64,000 nt of DNA from the NCBI GenBank assembly GCA_943327755.2, contig CALPYF020000010.1, positions 21,001 to 85,000 on the forward strand, written 5' to 3'. This DNA comes from Deinococcus hopiensis KR-140 (GTDB lineage: Bacteria; Deinococcota; Deinococci; Deinococcales; Deinococcaceae). A program made the position numbers and the translations under genes. Below, one piece after another: positions 38,579-48,391 of the stretch (positions are counted from its first letter, which is position 1; the number at the start of each line of letters is the position of its first letter). The notes below the pieces were generated by a model. That model saw nothing but the letters and a program-made list of their open reading frames with translations. It was not told where the DNA came from and did not search any database.

Positions 38579-40333
38579 ATGAAGCGAACAGCCATCCTGC
38601 TCTCATCTGGCCTGCTGTTCACGGTCGCGACCGGCAGCCTCGCTCAGGGCGCGACCCCCTTCACCCCCGGCGCACCCGGCATCAGCATGCCCAGCCTCGC
38701 GCCCATCACGACCTCCGGCGCCGTCACGCCCGCCAGCGTTCCGGCCACGCCCGACAGCACCGCCACCTTCGGCAACCCCCGCGTGAGCAGCCAGGGCAGC
38801 GTCACCCGCGTCGTCTTCGACCTGCCAGCCGGCGTCACGTACGCCCTGACCCCCACCTTCGGCGGGCTGCGCCTCGACGTGCAGGGCGCGCGCGTGCAGC
38901 CGGCCATCAGCGCGAAACTGGGCGCCAGCGTCAGCGAGTACCGCGCCGGGGCCGGGCAGGCCACCCTGATCACCCCCTACCCCCTGGCCCCCAGCGACGG
39001 CTGGCGCGCCAGCGAGGCCACCCTCGCCACCGGCAAGCGCGTCCTGATCCTGGAACTCGGACCGGGCGTCAGCGGCGGCGCCGGCACCAGCGTGCGCGGC
39101 CAGGTCCTCACCACCGCGCCCACCAGCGCCGCCGCGCAGACCGTCCTGAACGCTCCGCTGCCCGGCAGCCTCCCCCCCGGCGATCAGGTCAGCGGCAGCG
39201 TCAACGTGCCCCTTCCCGCCCCCACCCTGGACGGCAGCAACCCCGCGCAGCCCAGCGCCCTGCAGGGCAGCGTGCCCGGCCCCGCTCGCCCCGCCGCGCT
39301 GGGCGCGCCACGCATCGGCAAGAGCCCCGGGCAGACCCGCGTGGTGCTCGACCTGCCCCCGGGCAGCTCCTACCGCATCGCGACCGGCGCCGTCGGCCTG
39401 ACCATCACCCTCACCGGCGTGAGCGCGGCCCTCCAGCAGGCCACAGGGGTCAGTCCCGAACTGCGCGGCTGGACCTACACCCCCACCGCGCAGGGTGCCA
39501 CCGTCACCTTGAGCACCGCCGGGCGCACCACCGACCGCAGCGGCTGGCGCGCCCAGCTCCTGCCCCCCGCCAGCGGCGACCTGTCCCGCCTGGCCATCGA
39601 CCTGTCGCCCGCTCTGGCCGACCGCACCCCCCTGACCGGCAGTCAGCGCGCCGTGCAGGCCGTCGCCCCGCAGTTCGCCGCGCGCGGTACGGCGCTGCTG
39701 GCCCTGAGCACCAGCCTCGTGAAACCCCGCGTGGTGATCGACCCCGGTCACGGCGGCAAGGACCCCGGCGCGGTCGGAACGGTCGTGGAAAAACAGGTCA
39801 CACTGGACGTCGCGCTGCGCGTGCGCGACCTGCTCAGCGCCGCGGGCGTGGACGTCATCCTGACCCGCGACAGCGACCGCGAACTCCACCCCGTGAAGAA
39901 CACCGACCTGCAGATGCGCGCCGCGATGGGCACGCCGGGCACCGCGCTGTTCATCAGCATTCACGTGAACGCCATGAACGCCGCCAGCGCCCTGCGCGGC
40001 TACGGCGTAGAAACCTGGTGGAACCCCAACCACGCGCGCAGCAGCGCCCTGGCCGCCCTGATCCAGAACAACCTGGTCTCGCAGACCGGCGCGTTCGACC
40101 AGGGGCTGAAGAACAGCCAGTCCCTGAGCGTGCTGCGCAACAGCCGCATCCCGGCCGCACTCGTCGAGATCGGCTTCACCAGCCACCCCGTGGACGGGCA
40201 GAACCTGCAAGACAGCAACTACCTCGACCGCGTGGCGCTGGGCATCGCGCAGGGCATCCGCGAGGCGCTCGTCAGTGGCGTGACCGCCGACGGCGCGTCG
40301 GCCGAGGCCGCGCCCACCGCCGCGAAACGCTGA
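38579..40333 (+). CDS. N-acetylmuramoyl-L-alanine amidase with AMIN domains
   Basis: This exported zinc amidase cuts the MurNAc-L-Ala bond of peptidoglycan, for instance in cell separation. After a signal peptide (MKRTAILLSSGLLFTVATGSLAQG) come two AMIN domains (SRVVFDLPAGVTYALTPTFGG-like at ~75 and TRVVLDLPPGSSYRI at ~255). The Amidase_3 domain then has VVIDPGHGGKDPGAVG, SIHVNAMNA and ALVEIGFTSHP, which supply the zinc His and catalytic Glu. The 584-residue length fits an AmiC-like layout. It ends with an Ala-rich tail. Regulation by an EnvC-like activator is unproven. Confidence 0.93.
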   Translation: MKRTAILLSSGLLFTVATGSLAQGATPFTPGAPGISMPSLAPITTSGAVTPASVPATPDSTATFGNPRVSSQGSVTRVVFDLPAGVTYALTPTFGGLRLDVQGARVQPAISAKLGASVSEYRAGAGQATLITPYPLAPSDGWRASEATLATGKRVLILELGPGVSGGAGTSVRGQVLTTAPTSAAAQTVLNAPLPGSLPPGDQVSGSVNVPLPAPTLDGSNPAQPSALQGSVPGPARPAALGAPRIGKSPGQTRVVLDLPPGSSYRIATGAVGLTITLTGVSAALQQATGVSPELRGWTYTPTAQGATVTLSTAGRTTDRSGWRAQLLPPASGDLSRLAIDLSPALADRTPLTGSQRAVQAVAPQFAARGTALLALSTSLVKPRVVIDPGHGGKDPGAVGTVVEKQVTLDVALRVRDLLSAAGVDVILTRDSDRELHPVKNTDLQMRAAMGTPGTALFISIHVNAMNAASALRGYGVETWWNPNHARSSALAALIQNNLVSQTGAFDQGLKNSQSLSVLRNSRIPAALVEIGFTSHPVDGQNLQDSNYLDRVALGIAQGIREALVSGVTADGASAEAAPTAAKR

Positions 40334-40400
40334 CCCGCCGCCTCTCTACCGTGAAGCGCCGACCTGACCGCAGCCCTCCCCTGCCTGCCAGAATGCGCGC

Positions 40401-40769
40401 ATGACCAGCTCCGGCCCGCCCACCGACCCGACCCCCGGCTTCCACGAGCGCGTCCTGGCCCTGGTGGCCCGCATTCCCGAGGGCCGCGTCATGACCTACG
40501 GGCAGCTGGCCCTGCTGGCCGGGAATCCCGGCGCGGCGCGGCAGGCGGGCTTCGTGCTGAACTCGCTGGTCGGCGGATCAGATCTGCCGTGGCAGCGGGT
40601 GATCAACGCGCAGGGCCGCGTCAGCACCCACAAGGTCGGCTTCGGGGACATGCAGGAACGCCTGCTGATGGCCGAGGGCGTGGAGTTCAGGGACGGCCGC
40701 TGCGACCTCGCCACGCGGCAGTGGTGGCCGGACGAGGACCGCGCCGCGCCACCGGCACCGCTGCTATGA
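40401..40769 (+). CDS. atl: Alkyltransferase-like protein (ATL)
   Basis: The 122-residue protein matches the DNA-binding domain of O6-methylguanine-DNA methyltransferase: FHERVLALVARIPEGRVMTYGQLALLAGNPGAARQAGFVLNSL and GGSDLPWQRVINAQGRVS. The active-site P-C-H-R is replaced by P-W-Q-R, so the reactive cysteine is a tryptophan. This is the hallmark of ATL proteins, which bind alkylated guanine, flip it and hand it to nucleotide excision repair instead of repairing it directly. ATG 40401 is supported by a CAGAAT-type element seven bases upstream. Confidence 0.92.
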   Translation: MTSSGPPTDPTPGFHERVLALVARIPEGRVMTYGQLALLAGNPGAARQAGFVLNSLVGGSDLPWQRVINAQGRVSTHKVGFGDMQERLLMAEGVEFRDGRCDLATRQWWPDEDRAAPPAPLL

Positions 40770-40832
40770 CACTCAGCACTGCATGAAGGATCGCTCATGA
40801 GACGGGGGGCAGCTGTCCGCCTGACCGGGCGG

Positions 40833-40838
40833 TATGCT
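40833..40838 (+). promoter_or_regulatory. -10 element of the membrane cytochrome c gene
   Basis: TATGCT lies six bases before ATG 40845, placing the start there rather than at the in-frame ATG 40797. Confidence 0.45.
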
Positions 40839-40844
40839 CCGCGC

Positions 40845-41570
40845 ATGAACGCACCGCACTCCACCCCGGCCAGCCGCGCTTCCCAGCGTCCCGCACCGCA
40901 ACAGGACGAGACTCCGGTCACGCGCCGGACGCAGTGGGTGCGGGGCAGCGCCGCCTCCTGGGGCCTGGGGGTCACGCTGGGCGTCATCCTGGGTGTAGGC
41001 GTGCTGATCGCCACGCCGCAGCTGATGGGCAAACCCGCCGAGGCCACCCCCGCGAGCACCGCCCCGGCCAACACCAACGAGAACGGGCCCGCCGACGCCG
41101 GCAAGAGTGAGGGCAGCGCCAGCACGAACTCAGGCGCCAGCAGCGAATCGGGCAGCATGGCGAGCGGCAACAGTGCGGGCAGCACCGGCACGAGCACCTC
41201 GGGCGAGGCGTCCTCGGGAGACATGGCCGCCGGTGAGGGCGCCAGCAGCGCCGCAGGAGAAGCGGCCGCTGGCGGCACCCCGGACACGGCGGGCGACACC
41301 GAGGCCGCCGGGGACGCCCAGGCCGGACAGACCGTGTTCGCCGGGAACTGCGCGGGCTGCCACGGCGCGAACGGCCAGGGTCAGATCGGGCCCAGCCTCG
41401 TGACCGCCGACGGCCCCAAGAGCTGGACGCTGGCCCAGTTCAAGACCACTCTGCGCGAAGGCAAGACCCCCGACCGGGAACTGTCCGCCACCATGCCCCG
41501 CTTCGGCGAGGCGCAGATCAGCGACGCGCAGGTCGCGGACCTCCAGGCGTACATCAAGACCCTGAACTGA
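40845..41570 (+). CDS. Membrane-anchored c-type cytochrome
   Basis: The 241-residue product has a cytosolic N-terminus, one transmembrane anchor (SWGLGVTLGVILGVGVLIATP, residues ~40-60), a long Ala/Ser/Gly/Thr-rich linker (~residues 70-155) and a C-terminal single-haem domain with FAGNCAGCHGANGQGQIGP and the axial-Met region ELSATMPRFGEAQIS. It is an envelope electron carrier tethered by a flexible, low-complexity arm. The long linker would allow it to reach partners such as an oxidase; the partner is not in view. Confidence 0.85.
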   Translation: MNAPHSTPASRASQRPAPQQDETPVTRRTQWVRGSAASWGLGVTLGVILGVGVLIATPQLMGKPAEATPASTAPANTNENGPADAGKSEGSASTNSGASSESGSMASGNSAGSTGTSTSGEASSGDMAAGEGASSAAGEAAAGGTPDTAGDTEAAGDAQAGQTVFAGNCAGCHGANGQGQIGPSLVTADGPKSWTLAQFKTTLREGKTPDRELSATMPRFGEAQISDAQVADLQAYIKTLN

Positions 41571-41637
41571 ACCCCACGCCCGTCAAGCGCACCTGCGGCC
41601 CACGCCCCAGGTGCTTTTCTCTACGCTGGGACCTCCC

Positions 41638-43449
41638 ATGACGAGCGCCTCCCTCCCTGCCCGTGACCTGTGGCGCACCCTGCGCCTGACCCTGCCGGAC
41701 CTGTGGCGCGCCCAGCCGCTGATCACGGCAGGCCTGTTCCTGAGCGGCGCGGCGCAGGGCGCGCTGCCTGCTGTGACCATCCTGATCGGGAAGTGGACGG
41801 TGGACGGCGTGAGCGGCCTGCTGGCCGGGCAGAGCGTGAACCTCCCGGCGCTGGCGGGCGCGTGGGCGGGCGCAGCGCTGCTGTCACAGGTCACGGCGAC
41901 CGTCACGCAGGTCATGCAGGGCGTCGCCGCCGACCATTACACCCTGCACGTCAACCAGCGCCTGATGCGCCGCATGACCGAATTGCAGGGCCTGGACGTG
42001 CTGGAAGACCCGCAGTTCCACGACGACATCCAGGTGCTGCAGGACGGCGCGAGTCACCGGCCGCTGAACCTGCTCTCCACACTGGTGTACGCCCTGCGGA
42101 ACGTCGTGGCGGCGATCAGTGTGGCGGCCACGCTGCTGCTGGTCGGGTGGTGGGTGCCGCTGGTGGTCGTGGCGGGCCTGCTGCCGCTGATGTCCCGGCA
42201 GATGCAGTTCTACCGGCTGGGCTGGAGTCTGTTCATCCAGCGGACCCCCGAGGCGCGCGAGGTGAACTACCTGTCCCGCGTGGCGCTGCGGCACGAGTAC
42301 GCCAAGGAGGTCCGGCTGTACGGCCTCGCCCCGCACCTGCAACGCGAGGCGCTGACCCGCACCCGCGCCTACCAGAACACCCTGCGCGCCCAGCGCACGC
42401 GCGGCCTGCTGGCCCTACTGCCCTTCGAGGCGCTGTCCCTGCTGGTGACCGGGGGTCTGTTCGCGTTCGTGGTCGCGCAGGCGCAGGCCGGGCGGGTCGG
42501 GGCGGGCAGCGTGGCGCTGGTCGTCACGGCGCTGGCGGCCCTGCGGCAGGAACTGAGCGGTCTGGCCGAGATGGGCAGCATCGGCACGCAGCACCTGAGC
42601 TGGTTCGCCAAGCTGGACGCCTTCCTGAACGCCCCGGGCGGCGTGCAGAGCCCCGCCCGGCCCCATCCCATGCCCGCAGACGGCACGATCACCCTGAAGC
42701 ACGTCAGCTTCGCGTACCGCGACCAGCCGCCCGCGCTGCGGGACGTGACCCTGACCATCCCCGCCGGGCAGACCGTCGCCATCGTCGGCGAGAACGGCGC
42801 GGGCAAGAGCACCCTGATCAAACTGCTCCTGCGCTACTACGACCCCACCGCCGGGCGCATCCTGATCGGCACGGGCGCGGCGCAGACCGACCTGCGCGAC
42901 CTCGACCTGAACGACTGGCGCTCAGGCGTCGCCGCCGTCTTCCAGGACTTCGCCCGTTTCGAATGGACGCTGCGCGAGAACATCCTCCTGGGGCAGCCGC
43001 AGGACGACGCGCGCCTGAACGCCGCCGTGCAGGGCAGCGGCCTGAACACCGTCCTGACGGACACCCGCACGCTCGACACCCGCCTGGGGCAGGCGTTCGG
43101 CGGCGCGGACCTCTCCGGCGGCCAGTGGCAGAAACTCGCCACCGCCCGCGCCCTGTACCGGGATGCCCGGGTGCTGATCCTCGACGAACCCACCGCCGCC
43201 CTCGACCCCCGCAGCGAGGCCGAGGTGTTCGACACCTTCGCCGCCCTGGCGCGCGGCCGCACCACGCTGCTCGTCACGCACCGCCTCGGCAGCGTCCTGA
43301 TGGCCGACCGGGTCCTCGTCATGAAAGCCGGACAGATCATCGAGGACGGCACCCACGCCGCCCTCCTCGCGCGTGGCGGCGAGTACGCCGACCTGTGGGC
43401 CCTCCAGGCCCGCCAGTACGAGGACCAGCCAGAGCCCATCCTCGCCTGA
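41638..43449 (+). CDS. ABC transporter, fused permease and ATPase (exporter type)
   Basis: The 603-residue half-transporter has an N-terminal six-helix membrane domain (e.g. LITAGLFLSGAAQGALPAVTILIG, VVVAGLLPLMS) and a C-terminal ATPase with Walker A (AIVGENGAGKSTLIKLLLRYYDPTAG), signature DLSGGQWQKLATARALYRDA, Walker B VLILDEPTAALD and the H-loop LLVTHRL. It probably works as a homodimer or with an unlinked partner. It resembles the multidrug/lipid or peptide exporter groups, but the substrate is unknown. ATG 41638 is preferred over 41611; a TACGCT element lies upstream. Confidence 0.9.
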   Translation: MTSASLPARDLWRTLRLTLPDLWRAQPLITAGLFLSGAAQGALPAVTILIGKWTVDGVSGLLAGQSVNLPALAGAWAGAALLSQVTATVTQVMQGVAADHYTLHVNQRLMRRMTELQGLDVLEDPQFHDDIQVLQDGASHRPLNLLSTLVYALRNVVAAISVAATLLLVGWWVPLVVVAGLLPLMSRQMQFYRLGWSLFIQRTPEAREVNYLSRVALRHEYAKEVRLYGLAPHLQREALTRTRAYQNTLRAQRTRGLLALLPFEALSLLVTGGLFAFVVAQAQAGRVGAGSVALVVTALAALRQELSGLAEMGSIGTQHLSWFAKLDAFLNAPGGVQSPARPHPMPADGTITLKHVSFAYRDQPPALRDVTLTIPAGQTVAIVGENGAGKSTLIKLLLRYYDPTAGRILIGTGAAQTDLRDLDLNDWRSGVAAVFQDFARFEWTLRENILLGQPQDDARLNAAVQGSGLNTVLTDTRTLDTRLGQAFGGADLSGGQWQKLATARALYRDARVLILDEPTAALDPRSEAEVFDTFAALARGRTTLLVTHRLGSVLMADRVLVMKAGQIIEDGTHAALLARGGEYADLWALQARQYEDQPEPILA

Positions 43450-43462
43450 CGGTCAGCGGAGG

Positions 43463-43822
43463 TCAGCGCCAGCGCAGGCCCACGTCCGCACCCAGCCGCA
43501 CGTCCGGCAGTGGGGAGGCGGGCGTGCAGGTGAAGCGCGCCTCGTCCGGGGCGAGGGTCGGGGTGACCATCCCGAACACCAGCCGCGAACCCGAGAGCAG
43601 CGCCCGCAGTGTGCCCGGACTGGTCGTGCTGGTCCCTGCCCGGCGCAGGGTCAGGGTCGCGCCCCGGCAGGACAGCATGCCCACCTCACCCCCGGACGGC
43701 CAGTGGACCCGCAGACCCTCCGGGACGCGCACCACACCCACCATGAACGGGGCGGCCTGGGCCTGCGCCCCGCCACCCCACAGGCCCACCATCAGCGCCG
43801 CCGCCCGCATCCGTCCTCGCAT
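43463..43822 (-). CDS. Small exported protein of unknown function
   Basis: Starting at ATG 43822 the 119-residue product has a signal peptide (MRGRMRAAALMVGLWGGGAQAQA) and a mature part with two cysteines (MLSCRGATL and ARFTCTPASP). It ends close to the ABC transporter gene, on the opposite strand. No family is recognised. The larger open frame from 44215 runs through menG in another frame and is rejected. Confidence 0.6.
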   Translation of the reverse strand: MRGRMRAAALMVGLWGGGAQAQAAPFMVGVVRVPEGLRVHWPSGGEVGMLSCRGATLTLRRAGTSTTSPGTLRALLSGSRLVFGMVTPTLAPDEARFTCTPASPLPDVRLGADVGLRWR

Positions 43823-43872
43823 AGACCCATGCTGCCCGCCGCGGCCGCGTGAGTCGAGCAGATGTATCCGGC

Positions 43873-44595
43873 TTATGGCAGCTTGTCCCCGACGTGGATC
43901 GCGGCAATACCGAAAGTCAGCAGGCGGTAGCGCGTGCGGAAGCCGGTGGCGCGCATCAGCTGCGCCAGTCGCTCCGGCTCGGGGAAGGCCAGGACACTCT
44001 CGGGCAGGTACGTGTACGCCGAGGCGTTCCCGCTGATCAGCCCGCCGATGCGCGGCAGCACATGCTGGAAGTACACCCGGAACAGGCTCCCCAGCAGGCC
44101 CGGACGTGGCGGGGGGAACTCCAGGATCACGGCCCGCCCGCCCGGCGCGAGCACCCGGTGAAATTCCGCGAGGCCCCGCGCGTAATCCGCGAAGTTCCGG
44201 AACCCGAACGCGCACGTGATCGAGTCGAAACTCCCGTCCGGGTACGGCAGGTTCAGCGCGTCCCCCTCCTCCAGGCGGATGTCGATGTGCCGCGCGGCGG
44301 CCTTCTCCCGGCCGATGGCGAGCATCTGCGGCACGAAGTCACTGCCGATCACCCGGGCCTCTGGGGCGCGGGTCTTGAGTTCCAGCGCGAAATCCGCCGT
44401 GCCCGTCGCCACGTCCAGCACCCGCGCGGGCTTCAGCGCCAGCGCCTCGTACGCCGCCGCGCGCCGCCACCCCCTGTCCACCCCGAGGCTCAGCACGCGG
44501 TTGAGAAGGTCGTAACGGGGCGCGATGCTGGCGAACATCGCCTGTACGTCACTGCCCTTGTCCTGCTTGTCCCCCACGGCGGGCCGCTTCGTCAT
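43873..44595 (-). CDS. menG: Demethylmenaquinone methyltransferase (MenG/UbiE)
   Basis: This SAM-dependent enzyme adds the final methyl group in menaquinone synthesis. The 240-residue protein has AMFASIAPRYDLLNRVLSLGVDRGWRR, the SAM motif VLDVATGTADFALEL, GDALNLPYPDGSFDSITCAFGFRNF and LAPGGRAVILEF, the UbiE/COQ5 signature pattern. ATG 44595 is chosen because a TATGAT -10 element ends seven bases upstream; the in-frame ATG 44607 overlaps that element. As Deinococcus uses menaquinone, MenG is the better name (inference). It supplies the quinone pool used by the cytochromes. Confidence 0.93.
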   Translation of the reverse strand: MTKRPAVGDKQDKGSDVQAMFASIAPRYDLLNRVLSLGVDRGWRRAAAYEALALKPARVLDVATGTADFALELKTRAPEARVIGSDFVPQMLAIGREKAAARHIDIRLEEGDALNLPYPDGSFDSITCAFGFRNFADYARGLAEFHRVLAPGGRAVILEFPPPRPGLLGSLFRVYFQHVLPRIGGLISGNASAYTYLPESVLAFPEPERLAQLMRATGFRTRYRLLTFGIAAIHVGDKLP

Positions 44596-44602
44596 GAGCC
44601 GC

Positions 44603-44608
44603 ATCATA
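44603..44608 (-). promoter_or_regulatory. -10 element of menG
   Basis: TATGAT on the minus strand lies seven bases before ATG 44595, consistent with a leaderless mRNA. Confidence 0.45.
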
Positions 44609-44656
44609 GGGCGCGCGGCCCGGGACGCACCGGAAGCGGGCGCGCAGTCCCGCGCC

Positions 44657-45559
44657 TCAGCCCGGCAGCAGGGCGCGCAGGGTGCCCTGGCACACCCCGG
44701 CCAGCCCCGGGTTACTGTCCCGGTAGTACGGCAGCGCGATCACGGACACGCTCAGCGCCCAGCCCCGCCCGCGCGCCCAGGCGGCGTCCTCCACGCCCAG
44801 CGCCTCCCGGAAGGCCGCGCGGCCCACCGGACCCAGCAGGTTCCAGGCGGGCTGGAGGTCCACCGCCGGGTCGCCCAGGGTCAGGCCGCCCCAGTCGATC
44901 ACGGCACTCAGTCGCCCGCCGATGGACAGGAGGTTGCCGGGCTTCAGGTCCGCGTGCAGCCATGTGGGCGGTCCCGCGTGCGGCGCGGCGTTCAGGGCGT
45001 CCTCCCACACGGCCAGCGCCTCTCCCTCGTCCAGGAACCCCAGCTCCGCGCACGCGCGGATGGCGTCCCGGGTCGCCGCGTCCCGCTCGGCCAGTGGCAC
45101 GCCACGCGACCCCACCGGCCCCTGCCCAGGCGGAAGCGGCGTCGCCTGTAGCGCCCGGACGAAGGCCGCCAGATCCCGCGCCAGTTCCGCCTCATCCCGC
45201 ACGGTTCCCACCGCCGCGTCCACGCCCGGCAGCCAGCCGTAGACGCCCCACCCGAACGGGTACCCGGCCCCCGGAACGCCCGTGAACAGCACTTCCGGCA
45301 CCCGCAGCGGCAGGCCCGGCGCGAGCAGCGGCAACCAGCGGGCCTCCTTCGCCACGTCCGTCGCCGCCCACCCGATCCGGGGCAGGCGGGCCACCAGCCC
45401 GTCTCCCAGCCGCACCACCGCGTTGTCCGTCCCGGAGTGCCGCAACAGGGTCGCGGGCAGCCGTGCCCACTGCGGGCACTGCCCGGCCAGCAGGCGCGTC
45501 ACGAGCGCGGCGTCGACCCGCACCTCCGAATCGTGCATGGGTGGGGGCGCGTCCGTCAT
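44657..45559 (-). CDS. APH-family phosphotransferase
   Basis: The 300-residue product has the aminoglycoside-phosphotransferase/kinase fold. TWLHADLKPGNLLSIGG is the catalytic Brenner motif (H-x-D-x-x-x-x-N), AVIDWGGLTLGDPAVDL the metal-binding DFG-equivalent, and GTDNAVVRLGDGLVARLPR is part of the N-lobe. Many such enzymes act on sugars, choline or antibiotics; nothing here identifies the substrate, so resistance should not be assumed. Its -10 element is TACGGT at 45567-45572, seven bases before the ATG. Confidence 0.87.
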   Translation of the reverse strand: MTDAPPPMHDSEVRVDAALVTRLLAGQCPQWARLPATLLRHSGTDNAVVRLGDGLVARLPRIGWAATDVAKEARWLPLLAPGLPLRVPEVLFTGVPGAGYPFGWGVYGWLPGVDAAVGTVRDEAELARDLAAFVRALQATPLPPGQGPVGSRGVPLAERDAATRDAIRACAELGFLDEGEALAVWEDALNAAPHAGPPTWLHADLKPGNLLSIGGRLSAVIDWGGLTLGDPAVDLQPAWNLLGPVGRAAFREALGVEDAAWARGRGWALSVSVIALPYYRDSNPGLAGVCQGTLRALLPG

Positions 45560-45566
45560 CCCCGCC

Positions 45567-45572
45567 ACCGTA
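45567..45572 (-). promoter_or_regulatory. -10 element of the APH-family gene
   Basis: TACGGT on the minus strand ends seven bases before ATG 45559, a possible leaderless start. Confidence 0.35.
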
Positions 45573-45633
45573 CCCGCCCGGGACCGGCCCCGCATGCGCT
45601 GAAACGCGTATCGCCCGCCCCGCCGCGCCCACC

Positions 45634-45639
45634 TACACT
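45634..45639 (+). promoter_or_regulatory. -10 element of the GNAT gene at 45646
   Basis: TACACT lies six bases before the ATG and fixes the start. No Shine-Dalgarno sequence is present. Confidence 0.5.
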
Positions 45640-45645
45640 GCCCTC

Positions 45646-46119
45646 ATGCTGCACCTCAGACCGATGGACGCCGGCGCCTTCACCCGCTTCCTGGCCCGCG
45701 CCGTTCCCGAGTACGCCGCCGAGAAGGTCAGGAGCGGCCAGTGGAGCCCCGAGGAAGCCCAGGCGCGCAGCGAACGCGAATTCCGGGAGTTGCTTCCCCA
45801 GGGGCCGGACACGCCCGACAACATCCTGTACACCCTGCACGACCCGCACGAGGACGCGGACGTCGGCGTGCTCTGGTACGCCCTCCAGCGCACCCCCCAC
45901 GCCACCACCGCCTTCATCTACGAGGTCGAGGTCTTTGAAGCCTACCGGCGGCGCGGGTACGCCACGCAGGCCTTCACCCTCCTCGAAACCGACGCCGCCG
46001 CGCGCGGCGCCACCCGCATCAGCCTGCACGTCTTCGGGCACAACACAGCCGCGCGCGCCCTGTACGAGAAACTCGGATACCACGCCACCAACATCAACAT
46101 GCGCAAGGAGCTGGGGTAA
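45646..46119 (+). CDS. GNAT-family N-acetyltransferase
   Basis: The 157-residue protein begins MLHLRPMDAGAFTRFLARAVPEYAAEKVRSG and has the acetyl-CoA-binding motif YEVEVFEAYRRRGYATQAFTLLETDAAARGA (R/Q-x-x-G-x-A) followed by RISLHVFGHNTAARALYEKLGYHATN, the usual GNAT C-terminal strand and helix. The N-terminal helix-rich block WSPEEAQARSEREF is seen in several bacterial GNATs with unknown substrate. It is divergent from the APH-like gene and converges with the DUF2716 gene 12 bases away. Confidence 0.88.
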   Translation: MLHLRPMDAGAFTRFLARAVPEYAAEKVRSGQWSPEEAQARSEREFRELLPQGPDTPDNILYTLHDPHEDADVGVLWYALQRTPHATTAFIYEVEVFEAYRRRGYATQAFTLLETDAAARGATRISLHVFGHNTAARALYEKLGYHATNINMRKELG

Positions 46120-46131
46120 AGAATATCGAAT

Positions 46132-46616
46132 TCAACGTTTCTGACGGATGACCTGACGGAGCAGTAGCGGCAGGTTCGTTTCTACAGCGCCCAGCAGTGG
46201 TTCGCCGAACACGCAGATGGTGCCCTCCCAGGGGTGCCCGAGGATGCCCCAGCTCAGATCAGCAGCGAGCGTGATCGCGTAATCCCCATCAGGGAACACG
46301 CCATGAGTCCAGGGATGGCCTCTGGTCGGCACCGCAGCCTCGCCGGGTGTATACGCGAAACAATCGTGCTGCCAGTCGAGGGCGTACACCTCCTCGCCTT
46401 GGGCGGTGATCCGGCGGATTGCGTCCCAGAACCCAGCGTATAGCTCGTCTATCTCGTCTTCCGACCACTGTGGAGGCAGCTTGAAGGTGACCGACGGGAT
46501 CGGCTCCCGGAAGCCCGGCCAGTGACCAGATGCTGTGCTGGGATGAAATCCCAGGCCGTCATACACGTAGTCCCAGATGTGGGTGTACTCAGGATCCTCC
46601 AGCTTCCGCCAGCCGC

Positions 46617-46620
<4 letters not shown>
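46132..46620 (-). CDS. DUF2716-family protein
   Basis: The 162-residue product starts MSGWRKLEDPEYTHIWDYVYDGLGF and contains YALDWQHDCFAYTP, the W-x-x-L...IWD and ALDWQH-x-C/Y patterns of DUF2716. DUF2716 proteins are often found as small accessory genes near polymorphic toxins, but no function is established. GC content is a little lower than that of neighbouring genes. ATG 46620 overlaps the topoisomerase stop as ATGA, making it the last gene of the DNA-maintenance operon. Confidence 0.7.
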
Positions 46621-47650
<1,030 letters not shown>

Positions 47651-47654
<4 letters not shown>

Positions 47655-48391
47655 TCCGTGACCTGCATGGGCAGTTGCCAGTCAATCGGGGTGAGGCCCG
47701 TCTCCTCAAGCGCGGCGTTCACCTGGCTGAAGGGGCGGCTGCCGAAGAATTTCGCCTCGCTCAGGGGGCTGGGGTGTGCGGACTCGATGATGACGTGCTG
47801 GGGCGCGGTGATGAGTTTCTTCTTCTTGCGGGCGTAGGCGCCCCACAGGACGAACACGACCCGCTGTGGCTTGTCGTTCACGGCGCGGATGACGGCGTCC
47901 GTGAAGTGCTCCCAGCCCTTGTTGGCGTGGCTGTTGGCCTGCCCCTCACGGACGGTCAGGACGGCGTTCAGCAGCAGGATGCCCTGCTCGGCCCAGCTCC
48001 GCAGGTACCCGTGGCGGGGCGCGGTGAAACCCGGCAGGTCGGCGGTCAGTTCCTTGTAGATGTTGCGCAGACTGGGGGGGATGGTCACGCCGGGGCGGAC
48101 GCTGAAGCTCAGGCCGTGCGCCTGACCGGGGCGGTGGTACGGGTCCTGGCCCAGGATCAGGACCTTCACGTCCTCCAGCGGCGTGAAACGCAGCGCGTTG
48201 AACACGTCCGGCGCGGGCGGGAACACGTTGCCGGCGCGGCGTTCCTGAATCAGGAAGTCCTTCAGTTCGTGGAAGTACGGGGCGCTGAACTCGCCGTGCA
48301 GGGCCTGCTGCCAGTCGTCGGGCAGCCCGGCGGGCACGATGGCCTTCGGGGCGGCCGGGGCCAGGCCGAACAGATCGGGTTGGTCGCTCAT
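47651..48391 (-). CDS. ung: Uracil-DNA glycosylase, family 1
   Basis: Ung removes uracil from DNA. The 246-residue protein shows the catalytic water-activating loop VLILGQDPYHRPGQAHGLSFSV (GQDPYH), ILLLNAVLTVREGQANSHANKGWE, VFVLWGAYARKKK and the DNA-intercalation loop ESAHPSPLSEAKFFGSRPFS (HPSPLS). ATG 48391 has AAAAAGGA seven bases upstream, so independent initiation is possible. However, no stop codon separates it from the upstream photolyase frame; see that entry. It is coupled to the topoisomerase gene by ATGA. Confidence 0.93.

Noticed and set aside
44657..45559. Antibiotic resistance by the APH-like kinase
   Set aside because: The family is broad and nothing in the sequence or neighbours points to an aminoglycoside; only the kinase motifs are supported.
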